DNA from: Phormidesmis priestleyi BC1401
GTDB lineage: Bacteria; Cyanobacteriota; Cyanobacteriia; Leptolyngbyales; Leptolyngbyaceae
Assembly: GCF_001650195.1 (NCBI RefSeq)
Contig: NZ_LXYR01000011.1
Coordinates: 57,235-121,234, forward strand
DNA: 64,000 nucleotides
Reading direction: 5' to 3'
Below the pieces are notes generated by a model. That model saw nothing but the letters and a program-made list of their open reading frames with translations, made no database searches and was not told the DNA's origin. Both the position numbers and the translations under genes were made by a program. The stretch's first letter is position 1; every line of letters starts with the position of its first letter. Shown here one piece after another: positions 8,799-17,554 of the stretch.

Positions 8799-8831
8799 GC
8801 AGTGAGACGTTCCACCGGAACGTCTCACTGC
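8799..8831. terminator. perfect 15-bp hairpin after frr
   Basis: GCAGTGAGACGTTCC and GGAACGTCTCACTGC are perfectly complementary with a three-base loop. The T-run after it is short (CTTTCGATT), so it may be a terminator, an RNA-stabilising hairpin or a dispersed palindrome. GGTGGAACGTCT copies near 2220-2250 share its core. Confidence 0.6.
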
Positions 8832-8894
8832 TTTCGATTGACAGAGGCGATCCAACCATTCGGATCGCCTTACTTGTAAGTAAATTTCAGTAAT

Positions 8895-10034
8895 TCAGCC
8901 GCCCATGCCAGGAATCAGACTTCCGCTGAGACGTTTTAGCGCACGGGTCGCAACATCAGCATAGCGCATCTCGCCACACATAATTTTACCCAGGCGATCG
9001 GTGGCGGTAGGTCGCTTCACCCCGACTTTATAGCCGATGCCAGGAATGCGATAAAACACACCCGCGAGTCGCTGCGCCCAGACCATATCTACGCCCCATT
9101 CTTTTTGAATCACGGAGGTGTAGTTTTCTAGTGCCGTGCGATCGCCCGACAGCGCCCGGTCGATCGCTTCGGCTGCTTTCACGCCGCTAAAGATAGAGGG
9201 ACGAATGCCCTCCCCAGTAAATGGGTCAACGACACCCGCCGTTTCACCCGCGAGAATTGCATTTTGGGCGTGCAGCTTCTGGTCGCCGTCCCAGGTGCAA
9301 ATTGGGTGAAGATGGACTTGGCTGCTTTTGGCATCGATTCCAGCAAGAGCAGCATATTCAGCGAGGTCAGCCCTCAGATCTTCAGAGTCGCCGCCTCGGA
9401 AGGTGCTGGTTCCGATCGAGACACCATCCGCTTTGGGAAGATTCCAGATAAAGCCGTTTTTGACGATGCCAAAGTCGAATTGGGCGCGACCGTCATCGGT
9501 CGATCGCGGTGCTTCCATCACAGCACCCATGCGGGTTTTGCGTTCTTTAAAGCCCAGCCATTTTGCCATCGAACCTTTTGATCCATCTGCGGCAATCAAA
9601 TAGCGGGCTTCTAACGCCCCGCTGGAAGTGTTGACGATCCAACGATCGCCCTTAAATTCGATTCCAGTGACGGTGGTGCGATCGCGCAGTTCTGCCCCTT
9701 TTTGCTGTGCCTGCTGAATCAGGAAGTGGTCAAATACGTCGCGTTTAACCATCCACATCGGCTCTGGTGTGTTGAGCGTTGCCTCAACAGGGTCACCGTG
9801 CTTCCAGGTGTAGCGGATTGCATCGACCTTGAGCGAAATTGCGGGTGAGAAGTCAAAGTCAAACCATTGGGCGATCGCAGGCGACACGCCACCGCTACAG
9901 GGTTTATATCGAGGCAGCGCTTCTCGTTCTAACACCAATACTGATCGCCCACGTTTTGCTAAATGATAAGCAGCAGTTCCTCCGGCGGGTCCGGCACCTA
10001 CGACAATACAATCAAACATCACTCTGGAATTCAC
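8895..10034 (-). CDS. geranylgeranyl reductase-family FAD-dependent oxidoreductase
   Basis: A 379-residue flavoprotein. The FAD-binding Rossmann motif GAGPAGGTAAYHLAKRG is at about residues 12-28, followed by the LEREALPRYKPCSGG segment that marks the geranylgeranyl reductase family. AGETAGVVDPFTGEGIRPS near residue 280 is the conserved second FAD contact. Family members reduce isoprenoid double bonds in chlorophyll, tocopherol or lipid side chains. At 379 residues it is shorter than ChlP (about 406), so it may be a paralogue rather than the main ChlP enzyme. The first codons (MNSRV) may precede the true start at MFDCIV. Confidence 0.85.
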   Translation of the reverse strand: MNSRVMFDCIVVGAGPAGGTAAYHLAKRGRSVLVLEREALPRYKPCSGGVSPAIAQWFDFDFSPAISLKVDAIRYTWKHGDPVEATLNTPEPMWMVKRDVFDHFLIQQAQQKGAELRDRTTVTGIEFKGDRWIVNTSSGALEARYLIAADGSKGSMAKWLGFKERKTRMGAVMEAPRSTDDGRAQFDFGIVKNGFIWNLPKADGVSIGTSTFRGGDSEDLRADLAEYAALAGIDAKSSQVHLHPICTWDGDQKLHAQNAILAGETAGVVDPFTGEGIRPSIFSGVKAAEAIDRALSGDRTALENYTSVIQKEWGVDMVWAQRLAGVFYRIPGIGYKVGVKRPTATDRLGKIMCGEMRYADVATRALKRLSGSLIPGMGG

Positions 10035-10225
10035 TCCCTAATTTATGCGTTCATTGCTCACTACAGAGGTTGTTGCTCAAGATCAGCACCGTTTAAGCAA
10101 TCCTCATCAAGCCTCTGCCAAATTCGCTGGACATAATTTGAGAACGGTTCCTTAGTTTTATACCCTTTTGTGCGATCGAATGCCTGACTATGAAGTGTTG
10201 TTCACGCGATATGAAGATATCGCCT

Positions 10226-11578
10226 TTATCGCTCTGCCCAGGCACGCATTTTACCAGGATTGAGTAGTCCGTAGGGATCGACCATTTCTTTGAACTTGAG
10301 TTGCTCAACATCCACCGTTTTCATGCCGCCATCTTCCAGAATGTAGGTGTGCGGATTGAAGATAAACGCGCCTTTAGACTCGTGGTAAGCGATGATCTCA
10401 TTGAGACGGTCTTCTGTCGTATAGCGGACGACTTGCAGCGCCGCCGGACGGGCAGATCCACCGACGCGCAAAAATTCTAGGTGCAGCATGACTTCATCGC
10501 CAAAATGGTGATAGAGGTGCTCAAGCAAGGCGAGATTGTCGTCTGGCAGCATCGTTTGCAGATAAGTCAGCGATGAATCGACACTGCGGGCGTGAAGCGT
10601 GGTGTGATTCCAGGAATATTCTCCGAGCGTAATGCCTTTGCTGGCTTCTTGGGCGGTTTTTTGATAGCCGATCGTGCCCCCAAATTCCTCAACCAATTCA
10701 CCCAACGGCTCTAAACAACTCTCAGCTATCATGATTAGAGCGCAGTGAGTGCCATCAGGAATGTAGCTGCGGAGAGCCGCAAAATAGGTGGGAATCGGTG
10801 CTGCACAGACGCAGACCAGTTTTTTAATCAAGCCATCAGAATTAGTGAGCGCTTGCCCAAATCTGGCGGCAGACATGAAATCTGAGAAGTTAACAATCAC
10901 TTCTGCCCAGGGATAAGCAGGAGCGAGGGGAATCTCTAGCTGAGTAATAATGCCGTTAGTGCCATAGGCGTGAGCGACTTTATAAACATCGTCTCCTCGA
11001 AGCTCAATCACGCGAGGCTGATCTTCCATCGTCACGACGCGAACCGCATTGAGGTTGCCGCGATCGCGCAGTTGCCCATAGGTCACCGAACCAATGCCCC
11101 CACTGCCGCCGCCAATAAACCCTCCGATCGTGGCAGTGCGATAAGTCGAGGGAGCCATGCGGACTTCCCAGCCACTCTCGCGGGTTTGCTTGTCCATTGC
11201 CGCCATTTTTAGCCCTGGTTCGACACAAGCGAATCCGGGTTTGACCCAGTGAATGGCAGTCATCCGCGTCATATCGAGAATCACGCCACCCTTGAGGGGA
11301 ACGCACTGCCCATAGTTTCCGGTTCCGGCTCCGCGCACGGTGAGCGGCACTTTGAATTTCACGCACGCCGCTGCCACTTTGAGAACGTCAGCTTCGTTAG
11401 CGGGACGCACCACTAAATCACCTGTTTTGTCTCCCAACAGAGGCTGTAGCACTGGGCTAAAGGTGTAATAATCTTGCGAGAGTTTGAAAATCTGGTTGGC
11501 ATCGGTAACAATGTCGAGTCCGGCGAGGTCAGCAATCAGGGAATTTAGGTGGATGGGGCTAGTTTTTGTCGAAGTCAT
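10226..11578 (-). CDS. FAD-linked oxidase (GlcD-type dehydrogenase)
   Basis: A 450-residue FAD_binding_4 (PCMH-type) oxidoreductase. Residues about 50-220 carry the FAD domain with VRPANEADV, VRGAGTGNYGQCVPLKGGVILD and the pyrophosphate-binding ATIGGFIGGGSGGIGS. The C-terminus ends in VDPYGLLNPGKM, which is typical of the glycolate-oxidase-like group. It probably oxidises a hydroxy acid; the substrate is not predictable. I start at the ATG at 11578 (MTSTKTS), because the 35 residues upstream to 11683 look non-coding. The gap to the GGR-like flavoprotein gene is about 190 bases, so co-transcription is possible. Confidence 0.85.
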   Translation of the reverse strand: MTSTKTSPIHLNSLIADLAGLDIVTDANQIFKLSQDYYTFSPVLQPLLGDKTGDLVVRPANEADVLKVAAACVKFKVPLTVRGAGTGNYGQCVPLKGGVILDMTRMTAIHWVKPGFACVEPGLKMAAMDKQTRESGWEVRMAPSTYRTATIGGFIGGGSGGIGSVTYGQLRDRGNLNAVRVVTMEDQPRVIELRGDDVYKVAHAYGTNGIITQLEIPLAPAYPWAEVIVNFSDFMSAARFGQALTNSDGLIKKLVCVCAAPIPTYFAALRSYIPDGTHCALIMIAESCLEPLGELVEEFGGTIGYQKTAQEASKGITLGEYSWNHTTLHARSVDSSLTYLQTMLPDDNLALLEHLYHHFGDEVMLHLEFLRVGGSARPAALQVVRYTTEDRLNEIIAYHESKGAFIFNPHTYILEDGGMKTVDVEQLKFKEMVDPYGLLNPGKMRAWAER

Positions 11579-11695
11579 CGGACGTTCTGTATGAACAGTT
11601 CTTCTGCATCTTAAATCGATTCTGAAGAGAAATTGGTATCCAAACTTTCTAGACGATCGAGGAACAGACGCTACGATCACCACCCCAAATCATCA

Positions 11696-11797
11696 ATGAT
11701 TACTGATTACAAAAATTTCCTAACCATCTTCCTACTGAGTCTCTCACTTAGCGCGGTCGGCTTCTTCTTCTGGTTTGGGTCAGCTTTAGGGCAATAG
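11696..11797 (+). CDS. possible 33-residue single-helix membrane peptide
   Basis: A short ORF (start MITDYKNF, end FGSALGQ) with one predicted membrane helix (LTIFLLSLSLSAVGFFFWF). It resembles small photosystem or complex-stabilising peptides in size, but I cannot match it to psbX, psbY, petL, petM or ndh subunits. No good ribosome-binding site is seen. It is in the same frame as the following ORF at 11816, separated by a single TAG and six further codons. It could be a real peptide gene or the N-terminal anchor of an interrupted longer gene. Confidence 0.4.
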   Translation: MITDYKNFLTIFLLSLSLSAVGFFFWFGSALGQ

Positions 11798-11815
11798 AAA
11801 GACACCGTTGCAATT

Positions 11816-12058
11816 TTGTGGGCAGCGGCAAGGTTACAACTAGAATCGAAAGGAGCGACCGCCATCGATGCTAGTGGACAACGCTATCTAGTTCGCGACC
11901 TGACAGAGCTTCAGCACATTCTAGAAGGTCACGGATTAAAACTTGAGGATCGATTAGGTAGCACTTTTGTCTATCGGAAACAGGGGCAACGGATATATTT
12001 GGGCTGTGGGCAATATACCAGTCGTTACTTGATCTGCGATCTACACTCGCCACTCTGA
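11816..12058 (+). CDS. small hypothetical protein
   Basis: An 80-residue protein without recognised family. The composition (ASGQRYLVRDLTELQHILE, then a Gly/Tyr-rich C-terminal half) looks like a real soluble alpha/beta protein. The only plausible start is TTG at 11816, with no clear ribosome-binding site, so the true start is uncertain. It is in frame with the membrane peptide ORF just upstream, and read-through of the TAG at 11795-11797 would join them. Confidence 0.5.
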   Translation: MWAAARLQLESKGATAIDASGQRYLVRDLTELQHILEGHGLKLEDRLGSTFVYRKQGQRIYLGCGQYTSRYLICDLHSPL

Positions 12059-12078
12059 GAAAGCGCTTGCCGTTTACT

Positions 12079-12195
12079 CTATATTCTTTTGTCGCTTATC
12101 ACTATAAAATCGTCCAAAACTTCTTCTAAAACTGCCATAACAGTTTCGCGGATCAGGGCTTTGAGTTCTTCTGTCGTCAAATCTTTGACTTGCAT
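12079..12195 (-). pseudogene. truncated antitoxin-like ORF
   Basis: A 38-residue ORF starting MQVKDLTTEELKALIRE and continuing TVMAVLEEVLDD. This matches the N-terminal helix of small cyanobacterial antitoxin-type proteins (ELTTEELKALI type), which are usually about 70-80 residues. Here the reading frame ends early in FIVISDKRI and no toxin partner follows. The tnpB-less IS605-like remnant begins 17 bases upstream of its start codon, so insertion may have cut off its promoter. Probably a decayed toxin-antitoxin remnant. Confidence 0.5.
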
Positions 12196-12211
12196 GGCGA
12201 ATACAGGACTT

Positions 12212-12575
12212 TGACACTCCCCGCTCTAAAGAGACGGGGATTCTCCAAGCCGCACTTGGAAGGGACAGTCAAAAGTCCCCCTACCTGCTCGAACTCACTG
12301 ACCACGAGAGCCATGAACCTTGCAGCTACTTTTCAATTGTTGAATGCTTTCCGGGATTCTCCACTCAGCCAATTCGGTACGCTCCACAATCCGCCTTGCT
12401 TGCCTTCCGGGGAGATCGTCGCAATGCGATTCCGAGGATGCCGGAATTTCACCGTACTGGAGTTGCTTCGTCACGTAGGAGTGTTTCCTTAATCACGCTT
12501 CAATCTTATCACGGCAGTTAAAACTGCGCGTTGGCTTTTCCACCCCGACTTGAAAGATCGGGGCTACCAAGCCTA
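12212..12575 (-). mobile_element. tnpB-less IS200/IS605-type remnant or miniature element
   Basis: On the minus strand the segment opens near 12566 with a hairpin of CCCCGATC/GACTTGGGG type (plus-strand CCCCGACTTGAAAGATCGGGG at 12544-12563) and closes near 12212 with AGAATCCCCGTCTC, TTTAGAGCGGGG and AGTGTCAA. The latter is the right-end hairpin typical of tnpB-carrying IS200/IS605 elements in cyanobacteria, where the omega RNA ends. The roughly 360 bases between hold no transposase or TnpB frame. A plus-strand ORF at 12190-12492 covers most of it, but its protein has no plausible features. It is best read as a deletion derivative (PATE-like) or an orphan omega RNA. Family assignment is by pattern only. 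Confidence 0.6.
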
Positions 12576-12642
12576 TCGAGTTAACCTAGTGTACGGGAAT
12601 GACTCAATTCTAAGCGGCACGATCGTGGGTGACGATCGACCG

Positions 12643-13959
12643 CTACTGAGAAGAGTGAAAGAGATCGTCTAACTCTGCATAATCGGGCAGAGTTGTATCA
12701 ATCGATTTGCCGTCTCGTAGCACAATCCGATCGTGCTGTGAGCGAGACAGCAATTCGCTGTAGCTGCGCGCCTTAAATAAAACGAGGTCGGCGGGAAGTC
12801 CGGCTCCAATTCTGCCGACTTGAGGAAGACCCATCAAATCTGACGGAGTCAGGGTGATCGCGTTTGCCCAATCGGTGTAAGGGCGATCGAGATGGGCAAT
12901 GCGAACGGAGAGATTAAACACTTCCAGAGCATCGTGATCGCCAAACGCAAAGAATGGATCGCGACAATTATCACTGGCGATCGCGACTGATACGCCTTGC
13001 TGCTTTATTTCGTGCAACAACGTCACCCCACGCCATCGGGGAGTCTGTCCCGCCGTGCGACCTTGCAGATAAAGATTGCACATCGGCAGACTCACGACTC
13101 CGACTCCCGCCTTTTTGACGAGACGAATCGTTTTAGTTGCCTCGGCTTCCTCTTGCACTGCCAAACTACAGCAATGTCCGCAGACAATTTTTCCTTTAAA
13201 TTTGTGTCGAATTGCGGCTTCTGCAACACGCCTCAGAGTGATCGAGCCAGGATCGTCATTTTCGTCGGTGTGGAAGTCTAAATTTAGCTTGCGTTCCTGG
13301 GCGAGAGCGAAGACTCGATCGAGTTGGGCATCAATGTCTGGGTTCATGTAGGCAACACCGCCTAATACTCCCCCAACATCAGCGACTAAATCAGCTAATT
13401 TCTCTCCTTCGGGGGTCAGAAAGTAGTCTAGCGTCACCAGCGAGACGGCTTGAAGGATCAGCTTCTCTGCCCAGCGATCGCGCAACGCTTTAAAAACCCG
13501 AAAGCCAATGTCTCCCTGCTCGCCAAAGGAGTCAATATGAGTCCGAATGGCTTTTGTGCCGTGGGCGTAGCTGCATTTGAGTCCAAACTCCATGCGGCGA
13601 TAGACATCGTTCTCGTCCCAGTTTTTAGCCGCGTCTGCTTTAACCGTCGTCAGAGCAGTGTTAAACGTACCGTCAGAGTTTGGGGCACGGTTCCAAATGT
13701 GCCCTTTGTCGAGATGAGTGTGCATATCTACAAAACACGCCCACACCATGCTACCCTTCAAATCGACTGAGGGATCGTTGTAGGTGCTACACGTTCCGGC
13801 AGCCACGATCGAGGCGATCGTGCCATCTACAATTTCTAGATCAACGGCGAGAAGCGAGTCACCAGACGATTTTTTGTTAGTCCACTTCGTTCCACTCACA
13901 ATCAACGACGGAGGAACGTGGGCATTTCTGAGCCAGTAGCGATGAGAGTCAAACAGCAT
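12643..13959 (-). CDS. codA: cytosine deaminase-type amidohydrolase
   Basis: A 438-residue metal-dependent amidohydrolase closely resembling cytosine deaminase, which converts cytosine to uracil for pyrimidine salvage. Metal and catalytic residues appear in DMHTHLDKG (about residue 80), IDSFGEQGD, LDFHTDEND, VCGHCCSL and ASDNCRDPF (about residue 330). Length fits CodA. No permease (codB) is adjacent, so related substrates such as isocytosine or creatinine analogues cannot be excluded. A GNAT gene lies upstream on the same strand, about 80 bases away. Confidence 0.83.
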   Translation of the reverse strand: MLFDSHRYWLRNAHVPPSLIVSGTKWTNKKSSGDSLLAVDLEIVDGTIASIVAAGTCSTYNDPSVDLKGSMVWACFVDMHTHLDKGHIWNRAPNSDGTFNTALTTVKADAAKNWDENDVYRRMEFGLKCSYAHGTKAIRTHIDSFGEQGDIGFRVFKALRDRWAEKLILQAVSLVTLDYFLTPEGEKLADLVADVGGVLGGVAYMNPDIDAQLDRVFALAQERKLNLDFHTDENDDPGSITLRRVAEAAIRHKFKGKIVCGHCCSLAVQEEAEATKTIRLVKKAGVGVVSLPMCNLYLQGRTAGQTPRWRGVTLLHEIKQQGVSVAIASDNCRDPFFAFGDHDALEVFNLSVRIAHLDRPYTDWANAITLTPSDLMGLPQVGRIGAGLPADLVLFKARSYSELLSRSQHDRIVLRDGKSIDTTLPDYAELDDLFHSSQ

Positions 13960-14042
13960 AGGAGCAGTGAGCCAGTGCGATCGGAGTTCAGTCCTAACTT
14001 ACCAGTAACCCTCACCCAAAAAAGCTTAACCCGCCCCTGATT

Positions 14043-14669
14043 TCAACTCAGTTGACTGTCAGTAGAAGCATTCACTCTGCGAATCGGTTCTAAAGGTTTG
14101 TGCAAAAAGAGTCGGCGGGGTTGACCCAACAGCCAGGTTATCAATCCAGCATCCGTATCTCGCAAACGATACCCGCTTTTTGCATAGAGTTGTTCTGCCG
14201 AATGGTTATTCTCCAACACATGCAGATAAATGTCTTCAAATCCCCACGCGAGAACGACTCGATCGCACGCCTCCAGCAACTGCATCGCGGCTCCTTTACG
14301 CCGACACTCTAGCTTGACCGCCAAATTTGACAGATAAGCATATTGACTCGTGCGCGGCTGCCAGGGGTTGAACGATCGCAGCCCAATCTCCACCGTCCCC
14401 ACCAAGACACCGCTATCGACCGCAACCAGACAGACATAGTGAGAAGGAGCCGTCTTTAATCGATTTCGCAAATCTTCATAGATTCCCACTCGCATAATCG
14501 GAATCAGCCAGCGCATAAACTCTGGTTGCAGATGAAAGCTTTCCGCCAAAATTCCAGCAATCTCCGACAAGTCCTGCGGCTCAACCGATCGGATCAGAAA
14601 GCGTGGAGAACTCGATAACGGCTCTGAAGAATCTTGTTCGCGAGGTGAAGAAGGAGTGTTCACAACCAA
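14043..14669 (-). CDS. GNAT family N-acetyltransferase
   Basis: A 208-residue acetyltransferase. The fold begins near residue 24 (FLIRSVEPQDLSEIAGIL). The acetyl-CoA loop reads ECRRKGAAMQLLEACDRV at about residues 122-140, with LENNHSAEQLYAKSGYRL after it. The arrangement resembles RimI-like or cyanobacterial GNAT proteins encoded near photosystem genes. The substrate is unknown. It lies just beyond the psbB-psbT terminator on the same strand. Confidence 0.82.
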   Translation of the reverse strand: MVVNTPSSPREQDSSEPLSSSPRFLIRSVEPQDLSEIAGILAESFHLQPEFMRWLIPIMRVGIYEDLRNRLKTAPSHYVCLVAVDSGVLVGTVEIGLRSFNPWQPRTSQYAYLSNLAVKLECRRKGAAMQLLEACDRVVLAWGFEDIYLHVLENNHSAEQLYAKSGYRLRDTDAGLITWLLGQPRRLFLHKPLEPIRRVNASTDSQLS

Positions 14670-14740
14670 CTGAATAAGGCAACACAGACCATCCTAAGTT
14701 GAGCAGCACAATCTGCCGCAACCCAAAACGTGTTTTTTGA

Positions 14741-14780
14741 CATAAAAATACCTGCCTAGCCAAAGGTGAACTAGACAGGT
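14741..14780 (-). terminator. rho-independent terminator of psbB-psbT
   Basis: On the minus strand ACCTGTCTAG pairs with CTAGGCAGGT (one G-T pair) around an 11-base loop, followed by ATTTTTATG. It lies 23 bases after the psbT stop codon. Confidence 0.8.
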
Positions 14781-14802
14781 GTTGGCTCACGAATCGCTCG
14801 TG

Positions 14803-14898
14803 CTATTTGCCAATCCGAGGAGGTTCGCGGAAGGCGATCGCAAAAAACAGCACGCCGATCGCGAGCGCAATAATCAAAATGTAAGCAACGCTTTCCAT
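14803..14898 (-). CDS. psbT: photosystem II reaction centre protein T
   Basis: A 31-residue single-helix subunit of photosystem II, read directly from the DNA: it starts MESVAYILIIAL and ends FAFREPPRIGK-like (AFREPPRIGK). PsbT sits at the dimer interface near D1 and helps recovery of the acceptor side after photodamage. It follows psbB by about 100 bases on the same strand, the conserved psbB-psbT order of cyanobacteria and plastids. A terminator follows. Confidence 0.97.
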   Translation of the reverse strand: MESVAYILIIALAIGVLFFAIAFREPPRIGK

Positions 14899-15000
14899 AT
14901 CTCCATATCCTCAGTTGTGAGTGTATCTCAGACTATCCAGCGGTCAGTCAGGTTCAGCCAGTCCTCAAAACAGAAGCGGCTGAACCCAAGCCAACCCACC

Positions 15001-16533
15001 TTAAACCTGAGTTTGTCTGCGGGTGCTCTTGTCACCCAACTTCTGGAAGTAGCCCCACTCAACCTGCTCTTCTGCCAGATCTGGGTCAACCCCTGCAAAC
15101 ACATCTCGGAAGATGGTGCGAGAGCCGTGCCAGATGTGCCCAAAGAAGAACAGCAGAGCAAAGACTGCATGACCAAATGTGAACCAACCTCTTGGACTGG
15201 TGCGGAACACCCCATCAGAGTTGAGCGTTGCCCGATCGAACTCAAACGGTTCACCCAATTGAGCCGCACGCGCATAGCGCTTGACTTGAGCAGGGTCAGA
15301 AATGGTTTGACCGCCCAACACTCCGCCATAGAAGGTTGCCGTGACACCTGCTTGTTCAAAGCTGTATCTCGACTCAGCCTTTCTAAACGGAATGTCGGCG
15401 CGAACGACACCATCAGCATCCGTCAACACGACCGGGAAGTTCTCGAAGAAGTTTGGCAAACGACGAACGGAGAGTTCTCTACCGTCACTGTCTTTAAACA
15501 CGGGATGCCCTAACCAAGCTTGGGCAATTCCATCGCCTTTGTCCATCTGACCTGTGCGGAACAAACCGCCCTTCGCAGGGCTGTTGCCGACATAATCATA
15601 GAACGCCAGCTTCTCAGGAATCTCTCCCCATGCCGCTTCAGGGCTGGTGCCATTGGCAATGCTAGTCTGAACGCGCCGATTGATCTCCTGCTTAAAGTAG
15701 CCCGCATCCCACTGATAGCGAGTCGGACCAAATAGCTCGATCGGAGTTGTCGCATTTCCATACCACATCGTTCCGGCGACGATAAACGCTGCAAAAAACA
15801 CTGCCGCAATACTGCTTGCCAGCACGGTCTCAATGTTGCCCATCCGCAGCGCCTTATAAAGTCGCTCAGGAGGACGAACACTCAAGTGAAACAGACCTGC
15901 AATAATGCCGACGATGCCCGCCGCAATGTGGTGAGCGACAATTCCACCCGGATTAAAGGGGTTGAATCCTGCCGGACCCCATTCTGGCGCAACGGGCTGA
16001 ACGCTGCCCGTAATTCCATAGGCATCAGACACCCACATTCCAGGACCAAACAGCCCGGTTAAGTGAAAGGCACCAAAGCCAAAGCAAAGTAAGCCAGATA
16101 AGAACAAGTGAATCCCGAACATTTTCGGCAAGTCTAGAGCAGGTTCGCCCGTGCGAGGATCTCTAAACAGCTCTAAATCCCAATAAACCCAGTGCCAGCA
16201 AGCGGCTAAAAACAGCAGACCAGACAGCACAATGTGGGCGATCGCTACTCCTTCAAATGACCAGAAACCAGGATCAAGCCCGGATTCACCCGTGATGCTC
16301 CAACCCGCCCACGAAGAAGACACGCCCAAGCGGGTCATGAACGGCAGCACAAACATCCCTTGCCGCCACATCGGATTTAAGACTGGATCGCTGGGGTCAA
16401 AGATCGCTAGTTCATACAGCGCCATTGAACCCGCCCAACCTGCCACTAAGGCAGTGTGCATTAGGTGGGTTGCGATTAACCGACCTGGATCGTTCACCAA
16501 GACGGTATGGACTCTATACCAGGGTAGTCCCAT
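15001..16533 (-). CDS. psbB: photosystem II CP47 chlorophyll-binding protein
   Basis: A 510-residue core antenna of photosystem II that carries excitation from the phycobilisome and bulk chlorophyll to the reaction centre. It begins with the invariant [18 protein letters not shown] and has six membrane helices with the large lumenal loop E between helices 5 and 6 (about residues 260-445). Length matches cyanobacterial CP47 (507-510). It is the first gene of a psbB-psbT unit. A divergent ferredoxin-psbM pair begins 366 bases away. Confidence 0.98.
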   Translation of the reverse strand: MGLPWYRVHTVLVNDPGRLIATHLMHTALVAGWAGSMALYELAIFDPSDPVLNPMWRQGMFVLPFMTRLGVSSSWAGWSITGESGLDPGFWSFEGVAIAHIVLSGLLFLAACWHWVYWDLELFRDPRTGEPALDLPKMFGIHLFLSGLLCFGFGAFHLTGLFGPGMWVSDAYGITGSVQPVAPEWGPAGFNPFNPGGIVAHHIAAGIVGIIAGLFHLSVRPPERLYKALRMGNIETVLASSIAAVFFAAFIVAGTMWYGNATTPIELFGPTRYQWDAGYFKQEINRRVQTSIANGTSPEAAWGEIPEKLAFYDYVGNSPAKGGLFRTGQMDKGDGIAQAWLGHPVFKDSDGRELSVRRLPNFFENFPVVLTDADGVVRADIPFRKAESRYSFEQAGVTATFYGGVLGGQTISDPAQVKRYARAAQLGEPFEFDRATLNSDGVFRTSPRGWFTFGHAVFALLFFFGHIWHGSRTIFRDVFAGVDPDLAEEQVEWGYFQKLGDKSTRRQTQV

Positions 16534-16899
16534 GTGACTACGCTCCTCCTATAAATTATGTCTACTGCAACGCTCGTTTCAGCATTTTGTTAAAGTGCCA
16601 TGTACTTGTAAATCTACCAGATTTAGAGGCGACTTCTCACTTTGCGATCGCGCTCCGCGACCCCTCAAAAGAAGAGCGTGGATGGTTTGATGCGCTACTG
16701 TAAAAATGAAGGTGTATAAAGAAGTGTAACCAGTGTTAGAGCCTATTGCAAGTAATTTGTAGATACGTGAGAAAAGGACAAATATCGATCGCCAAGCCGT
16801 TAATAATTCTTAATTGATTGACAAACTAAGTTACAAGTTAAATAGATAGTTTTTCAGTCCAATCTAGTCAACAAAAAATCCCGTTAAGAGGTAAAAGTC
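16534..16899. promoter_or_regulatory. shared divergent promoter region, psbB and ferredoxin
   Basis: 366 bases between the divergent psbB and ferredoxin starts. It must contain the promoters for both units. AGAGG precedes the ferredoxin ATG (16888-16895) and GGAGGAG-type sequence (CTCCTCC at 16542-16548 on plus) precedes psbB. I see no ORF, tRNA or clear operator. Specific promoter boxes cannot be fixed by eye. Confidence 0.6.
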
Positions 16900-17295
16900 A
16901 TGCAGCCAGCAGACACCGATATTCAATTGATCGGCACCGATGAAACAGCCGCAGTCAAGCCAGAGACCGTGAGCGACCCCACAAAGCCACTGTTTCGATC
17001 CGCCAGCATTACGTTTGTTAAAGAAGGGAAAGAAGCGATCGTGGCTGACGGAGCAAATCTGAGAATCAAAGCGATCGAGAACGGGGTTGACATCTACACC
17101 TTCGGCGGAAAAATGATGAACTGTGGAGGCTATGGTCAGTGCGGCACTTGCATTGTAGAGATCGTAGATGGCATGGATAATCTCTCGCCCCGCACCGATT
17201 TTGAGACCCGCAAACTCAAAAAGAAACCTGCTGCCTATCGACTGGCTTGCCAAGCATTAGTCCACGGGTCAGTCAGCGTCAAAACCAAGCCTTAG
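16900..17295 (+). CDS. 2Fe-2S ferredoxin domain protein
   Basis: A 131-residue protein with a plant-type [2Fe-2S] domain. Cysteines 75, 81, 84 and 117 ([10 protein letters not shown], then LACQ) give C-x5-C-x2-C-x32-C, as in the adrenodoxin/bacterial subgroup more than in PetF, which has C-x4. Residues 1-35 form a polar extension. It lacks a signal peptide, so it probably acts in the cytoplasm as an electron carrier. The photosystem II gene psbM follows 50 bases downstream and psbB lies divergently, so a link to photosystem biogenesis is possible, but this is inference. Confidence 0.87.
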   Translation: MQPADTDIQLIGTDETAAVKPETVSDPTKPLFRSASITFVKEGKEAIVADGANLRIKAIENGVDIYTFGGKMMNCGGYGQCGTCIVEIVDGMDNLSPRTDFETRKLKKKPAAYRLACQALVHGSVSVKTKP

Positions 17296-17345
17296 TGGTA
17301 TTCTAAAGGGGTCGATGCCGAGATTTTAGATAGGGGCTGGGCTTT

Positions 17346-17456
17346 ATGCAAGTTAATGATTTAGGGTTTATTGCAAGCCTTTTGTTTGTGCTAGTTCCCA
17401 GTGTGTTCTTGCTGATTCTCTATATTCAAACCGCCAGCCGTCAGTCAGACAAATAA
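17346..17456 (+). CDS. psbM: photosystem II reaction centre protein M
   Basis: A 36-residue single-helix photosystem II subunit, read directly from the [23 protein letters not shown] at the start and a TASRQSDK end. PsbM lies at the dimer interface next to PsbT. It follows the ferredoxin gene by 50 bases on the same strand and is closed by a terminator. Confidence 0.96.
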   Translation: MQVNDLGFIASLLFVLVPSVFLLILYIQTASRQSDK

Positions 17457-17488
17457 CAGCAAATCTCCACTGGTTAAGTTTATTTTGA

Positions 17489-17527
17489 AGAGGGTATGGA
17501 ACGATCGCTCCGTACCCTCTTTGCTTT
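17489..17527 (+). terminator. rho-independent terminator after psbM
   Basis: AGAGGGTATGGA pairs with TCCGTACCCTCT (one G-T pair) around an ACGATCGC loop, followed by TTGCTTT. Confidence 0.8.
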
Positions 17528-17554
17528 ACGAGAAAAGCCGCTAGATATTACGAA

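Noticed and set aside
12190..12492. Plus-strand ORF of 100 codons
   Set aside because: Covers the IS605-type remnant and is antisense to its expected RNA. Such ORFs recur wherever the element occurs and are not protein-like.
15341..15550. Plus-strand ORFs within psbB
   Set aside because: Antisense shadows of psbB, whose identity is certain.
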